Shown here piece after piece: positions 62,001-64,000 of a DNA stretch of 64,000 nt. The stretch comes from Rhynchopus sp. YZ270_cl-10 (lineage: Eukaryota; Euglenozoa; Diplonemea; Diplonemida; Diplonemidae), in NCBI GenBank assembly GCA_964035575.1, contig OZ037910.1, forward strand, positions 62,001 through 126,000, in the 5' to 3' direction. Under the pieces are notes generated by a model. The model was given only the letters and a program-made list of their open reading frames with translations, did not search any database and had not been told where the DNA came from. The position numbers and the translations under genes are program-made. How positions within the stretch are numbered: the first letter of the stretch is position 1; each line of letters opens with the position of its first letter.

Positions 62001-64000
62001 CGCGCCGACAGAATCTTTCCCACCAGTCTGCGGAGAGTGTCCCCAACCGCAATCGGACGCACGTCCTCCTCCAGGCCCGGCCCCTTTGCAGGCTTCCGGA
62101 GAGCCACCAAGTTAGCGCCGGCGAAGAACTCAGCCACCTCCACTGGAGCATTTCCTCGTGCCAAAGACGTCAACACTGCGGCCAGCGCTGCCAAAGTGCC
62201 CTTAGCCCGCCTCTGTAGGCAAAGTGTACGAAGGTGCGCGCCCGTCACGTTCGAGGGACCCGCCGCCGATGACTTCGGCATGCTCCGCAGGGCCTTCATC
62301 ACCTCCACCACTGTCACCGGTGGGACCTCCTGAGGCTGGGGCCAATCCGCCTGCTCCAGGGCCTTGGAGTCGGCAGCGGCTGGGTGCTTCGTCTGAAGCT
62401 TTTCCAGCGTCGCCGGTGTCTGTGGGGCGAGGCCGTCGCTGGTAGCGCAAGACATGGCCTGGCTCGGGAGTCCTGCTCTCGCTTTGGCGATGGTGCGCTT
62501 CCGTCTCCCTTCGTCAGTGTCCTCATCCGACCACCCAGAGGGCCTTGGCTTCCGCTCCTCTACCGTTTGCTCCCACAGGGCGACATACTGGCCAGCCTTC
62601 CAAGCCTCCAAGTCCTTCCCCCAGGTGCTCGTCAAACGTCGCTCCTGGTCCTTGCCCCCTCGTTCTGTCCGTGTCCGGTGCAACACAGTGAAGAACAGTG
62701 CAAGGCGCTTCCATGCCACCTCGTCTTGGTACTCAAGGATGTCCATAAGAACCCTCAGGAAGAGCTCGCTGTACAGCTGCAGGTGTTTGTCTGGGCACCC
62801 GCCCTTCAGCTGGATCCTGGTGGTCCCCATGACTTCAAAGGAGGGGAGGTCATCCTGATCTGTCAGCATTCCTCGACTGGAGGGAGACGGAGCGGTGAAG
62901 CCTTCTTCGCCAAAGTGCACCGTACAGGTGTTGCAGACCTCCTTGCTCTGCGGCAATAGCATGTCGCACTGATCGTTCGCACAGCGCGACATGCCCAAGT
63001 GGCCCAACAGCTCGTCGGGGATGTACGCTCCATCCGCCTGGTGGCGACGCATATGCTGCAGCAAGCCCTTACGAGACAGGCCCCCGACCGCATCACTCGA
63101 AGACAAAATTCCCGCTCTGCATCCATCAAAGGGGCAGAACACCCGATCCGCATTGATGTGCCCCAGCTTGGTAGCCAGGGGGGCGGTGGTGGTGGTGTTG
63201 GTGGGGATGATGCCATCCAAATGCGCTGTGTCCAGCACTGCCTGCCGAGCCTCCTTCCTCATCTTCTCTGCCATCCCCTCCTTGGTCTTCCCCACCTCCG
63301 GGACAAGCTCCACTGCCTCAAAGTGAGAGTCACAGAGAGCGATGACGACCGTGGGAAGTTTCGCTTGGAAGCTCTCCGCGTACGACTTGGCGACTCTTTT
63401 GCTACCAGGGGTGATGCGCACGAGGGGGTTCTCTTCCGACGCCTGCACCACCACGATGTTGATGCGGGATGCTGTCGCGGTGAGCTGAAGCCCCAAGTGG
63501 TTGAGGTGGGCCTCGCCGGTCACACCATTGGCAAACTCCGTCATGGCCTCCTGCGACCCCAGCACCTGCACCAGGCGGTTCGACACCTCCACTGCTGTGT
63601 CATACAGCTGCTTGCGCATTGCCCTCACGTCCGGCTGCGTGTCGTGGTCCCAGAGGTGTAGTGCCACATAACCACAATCATTTGTGGACACGTTGGGGAT
63701 GCGTTTAGCTCCAAACTTCGCCAGAGTCGCGTCCACAGACACCGCTTGCTCTGTATACGCAGGAGCGTTCACGTTTGCGCACCCACCGGTCAACGCAAAC
63801 GGGGACAAGCTGATCGGGTGCTCCGGATCCGCAGGGGCAGGGCGCAGGTCCCAGGGCGTCACCGCTCGCCACAACAGCGACAGCAAGACCAGTAGGGACA
63901 CCACCAGCATGCCAAATGCCATCCCGATCCTACGAGTCCACCTGCGTGCTGCCACACGGCGCACCTCCAAGAGAAGAACCCAGCCAAGTGGGCGCGCGAC
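56008..64000 (-). mobile_element. LINE-C: A-family LINE, 5' part outside the window
   Basis: Poly(A) of 50 (56008-56057 as T), tail box, 3' UTR of about 960 bp, and an ORF open to the window edge. It has the E2-free 3' UTR and the five-C frame that LINE-A has lost, so it is the best reference copy of the family here. Confidence 0.92.
57047..64000 (-). CDS. LINE-C polyprotein, N-terminus outside window
   Basis: 2317 visible residues with no break. The frame is open at 64000 (VARPLGWVLLLEV, as in LINE-A), so the first Met usable in the window is not the real start. Positions: hydrophobic segment RIGMAFGMLVVSLLVLLSLLW near the right edge; OTU-like domain 1 NDCGYVAL near 63675 to SHFEAV; C2H2 finger; RT motif A near 61850, motif B near 61700, WYLDD near 61600; CCHC/endonuclease 60640-60380; OTU-like domain 2 AGDCAFEAL near 59665 to GHYEPL near 59300; Cys/His cluster 59175-59055; coiled coil 58870-58380; basic Ser-rich tail. 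Nearly identical to LINE-A, differing at scattered residues. It carries all the RT and endonuclease motifs, so it may be a competent copy, but the 5' end must be seen to say so. Confidence 0.9.
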   Translation of the reverse strand, partial: VARPLGWVLLLEVRRVAARRWTRRIGMAFGMLVVSLLVLLSLLWRAVTPWDLRPAPADPEHPISLSPFALTGGCANVNAPAYTEQAVSVDATLAKFGAKRIPNVSTNDCGYVALHLWDHDTQPDVRAMRKQLYDTAVEVSNRLVQVLGSQEAMTEFANGVTGEAHLNHLGLQLTATASRINIVVVQASEENPLVRITPGSKRVAKSYAESFQAKLPTVVIALCDSHFEAVELVPEVGKTKEGMAEKMRKEARQAVLDTAHLDGIIPTNTTTTAPLATKLGHINADRVFCPFDGCRAGILSSSDAVGGLSRKGLLQHMRRHQADGAYIPDELLGHLGMSRCANDQCDMLLPQSKEVCNTCTVHFGEEGFTAPSPSSRGMLTDQDDLPSFEVMGTTRIQLKGGCPDKHLQLYSELFLRVLMDILEYQDEVAWKRLALFFTVLHRTRTERGGKDQERRLTSTWGKDLEAWKAGQYVALWEQTVEERKPRPSGWSDEDTDEGRRKRTIAKARAGLPSQAMSCATSDGLAPQTPATLEKLQTKHPAAADSKALEQADWPQPQEVPPVTVVEVMKALRSMPKSSAAGPSNVTGAHLRTLCLQRRAKGTLAALAAVLTSLARGNAPVEVAEFFAGANLVALRKPAKGPGLEEDVRPIAVGDTLRRLVGKILSARVRVPARTLLLRGNQVGVATARGAAVATDVISQYAVRNRGKGKVILKIDYRNAFNCVDRLSMLRAVDANLPELAPWVRWCYLEPSSLFYGGDTIRSQRGAQQGDPLGPLLFSLTIHQMALELKGHPGLDGTLWYLDDGSLRGSPKAVFEAYQVLCTRSSELGLEVNANKCELISTGGVSKEDLEAVGFTLNEGGQDAMGEGGFRLLDVDGFDFLGIPIGSAAFCEEYMAQKVDDSRRNLEALVDLGDSQAAFYVLRYCEGYCRMVFYMRGIPQCAEYLTAFDDLIDRCLAALLHDPDGALPELARAQAALPVALGGLGIRRTVDHRTAASLASQSGNLQLSQALDPAFTWDEERWNSAAEEYNSRVPVAFHVDRAQPKKILEQQSLSSAVIDAQADKLMQQLCMRDRARMKSLLLPLSGTYLTATPSARNQMSSADFAVVTRFRLGVAIHAEGTTCSACQGGQKRVVMDSFGDHTFGCPYSKHRVARHNALRDSVYRAAQGAGLDPALEETVRVELESKKRPGDVYLPVGVAENGPRCLDITHVCPTLPSYRTGASKFVGWSAKNQGQVKREKHERDLNKINTKFSPIVFEAFGGAGDEANLLIAQLGGLTTGQTSHLTGSAELRIRESIAVAYQKKVASSFLERGAMCVGIATLKREPCVEVDVAPSAEDMDRFGRRSAGAVEPLCDDANPDDDMSRPADRTEEQQGKRKRDVKPDHVEPPRKRTGRFDSATVIPEGPGLDVVREWEFLRECPAAQRPRATEQAAKLGASKVTWSFVAGDCAFEALLFATGRTDLTVEGLRQAAVKKVQGRADLSSAAVPNFGVWQRLMTSGDRGDERTWADAIAVAGAGEALEVSVVILNEFARPSLMVPRKRPKAVVLLLHSGDQDAADGSGSIPGHYEPLTMDPALQQHILSFEATGGKGECQSERPMAFVGAREAEASNTFLQCEQCSKLFDASDAHFCCHTCGGLACLHCAQGSKHCPLSQIGRAEYFSALSFLHSNVPAQAASAEGSGDPPPKRAPSPAVPAPEGEDVEEVDMPMAGEEGQQAEQKQQKHEKQRKQQKQQQQKADQEKKEALQRASDAWQQALEVRREHRRSWGPDLAALRGTFGDRQQELSRFLEEQNVRLDQAKAADRHRVEELTARHKRELAEDAKKMHAQYLEDCDRHPEAGESLRAEYDRQRCERHYAIAAKHESEQKATTLLLTAVNLSRQLEAERMVAYGRCFGVVCEGRLFLPCHAVRRAVGDDPEGLEPDCVGDWMALFGPQGASPCPGEFLYCWATQQPWSGNGEGDGDCPESVVARQAVRKIAGEAGYCDTWGKTSAVIVVREGRVSWGTPSRDQLEEEVGRQAEAADTEVRVKVEEMDDDEQEQEEDLDTAMEGADRSHSLSVEGIPDQKKQARVRELLRAQSEAWMWTEEERTERGGLFPCLTMGSPVPSSVTKWISLFHYRQGEKQDGRPLLSLPLSTATFTQWYEVMKVVGLHEWSVQEKCKAKSTLHALTDNRSSRGQAFAAESTRRENEARAAREGIGRQPQASSSSSSSSSTSAGRGTTTSIAQPAVSTSSSSSSAGRGNATSSAQPAPSPAPKGPQRHAAQGRSNTSNVFTDAVAQATQHVLSPQEVQRGRNGRGGGQKGRQSGGRKGKKGNKKN

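Overview
The window comes from a repeat-dominated nuclear genome of a eukaryote, probably a protist. The evidence is a large satellite array, poly(A)-tailed non-LTR retrotransposons, a 5S rRNA-derived fragment, no operon structure, and one intronless host gene in about 2.2 kb of single-copy DNA. The 5S fragment has a GATTTGAGAAGTTAA core that recalls euglenozoan 5S rRNAs, and a pyrimidine tract plus AG sits just upstream of the host gene. These are weak hints only and I do not assign a phylum.

Layout. (1) 1-23548: tandem satellite with units of about 1.8 kb. Units differ mainly by carrying three or four copies of an internal 58-bp repeat, which form a five-unit higher-order pattern (4-4-3-3-3, about 9.05 kb). 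A pair of perfect hairpins lies at each unit boundary. (2) 23549-29381: copies of an apparently undescribed repeat element, called E here. Each has a left module, a 47/143-bp minisatellite and a right module. The second copy (E1) is split by a 3.0-kb element with perfect 27-bp terminal inverted repeats full of CCAGATCTGG palindromes, flanked by a 6-bp target duplication. (3) 29386-31575: host DNA with one gene for a type II membrane SGNH/PC-esterase-like protein. (4) 31576-32643: a truncated 5S rRNA sequence running straight into about 97 copies of a 9-bp repeat. (5) 32644-64000: four LINE copies, all on the minus strand, head to tail: A (split by element E2), D, B (5'-truncated) and C (runs off the window).

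The LINEs are the main coding content. A, B and C are one family and D is a second. Each full ORF (more than 2300 codons) has a low-complexity or hydrophobic N-terminal region, an OTU-like cysteine protease domain, zinc fingers, a reverse transcriptase, a CCHC plus PD-(D/E)XK restriction-like endonuclease, a second OTU-like domain and a C-terminal cysteine cluster. The A/C family adds a coiled coil and predicted membrane helices. A and D are strongly diverged in the RT but nearly identical over a module of about 550 bp in the N-terminal region, and they share a 28-bp 3' tail next to poly(A).

The insertions date each other. LINE-C and LINE-B carry the empty site of the E2 insertion in LINE-A, and E2 carries the empty site of the 3.0-kb insertion in E1. 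No cellular pathway can be reconstructed from a single host gene; the interest lies in the mobile elements and satellites.
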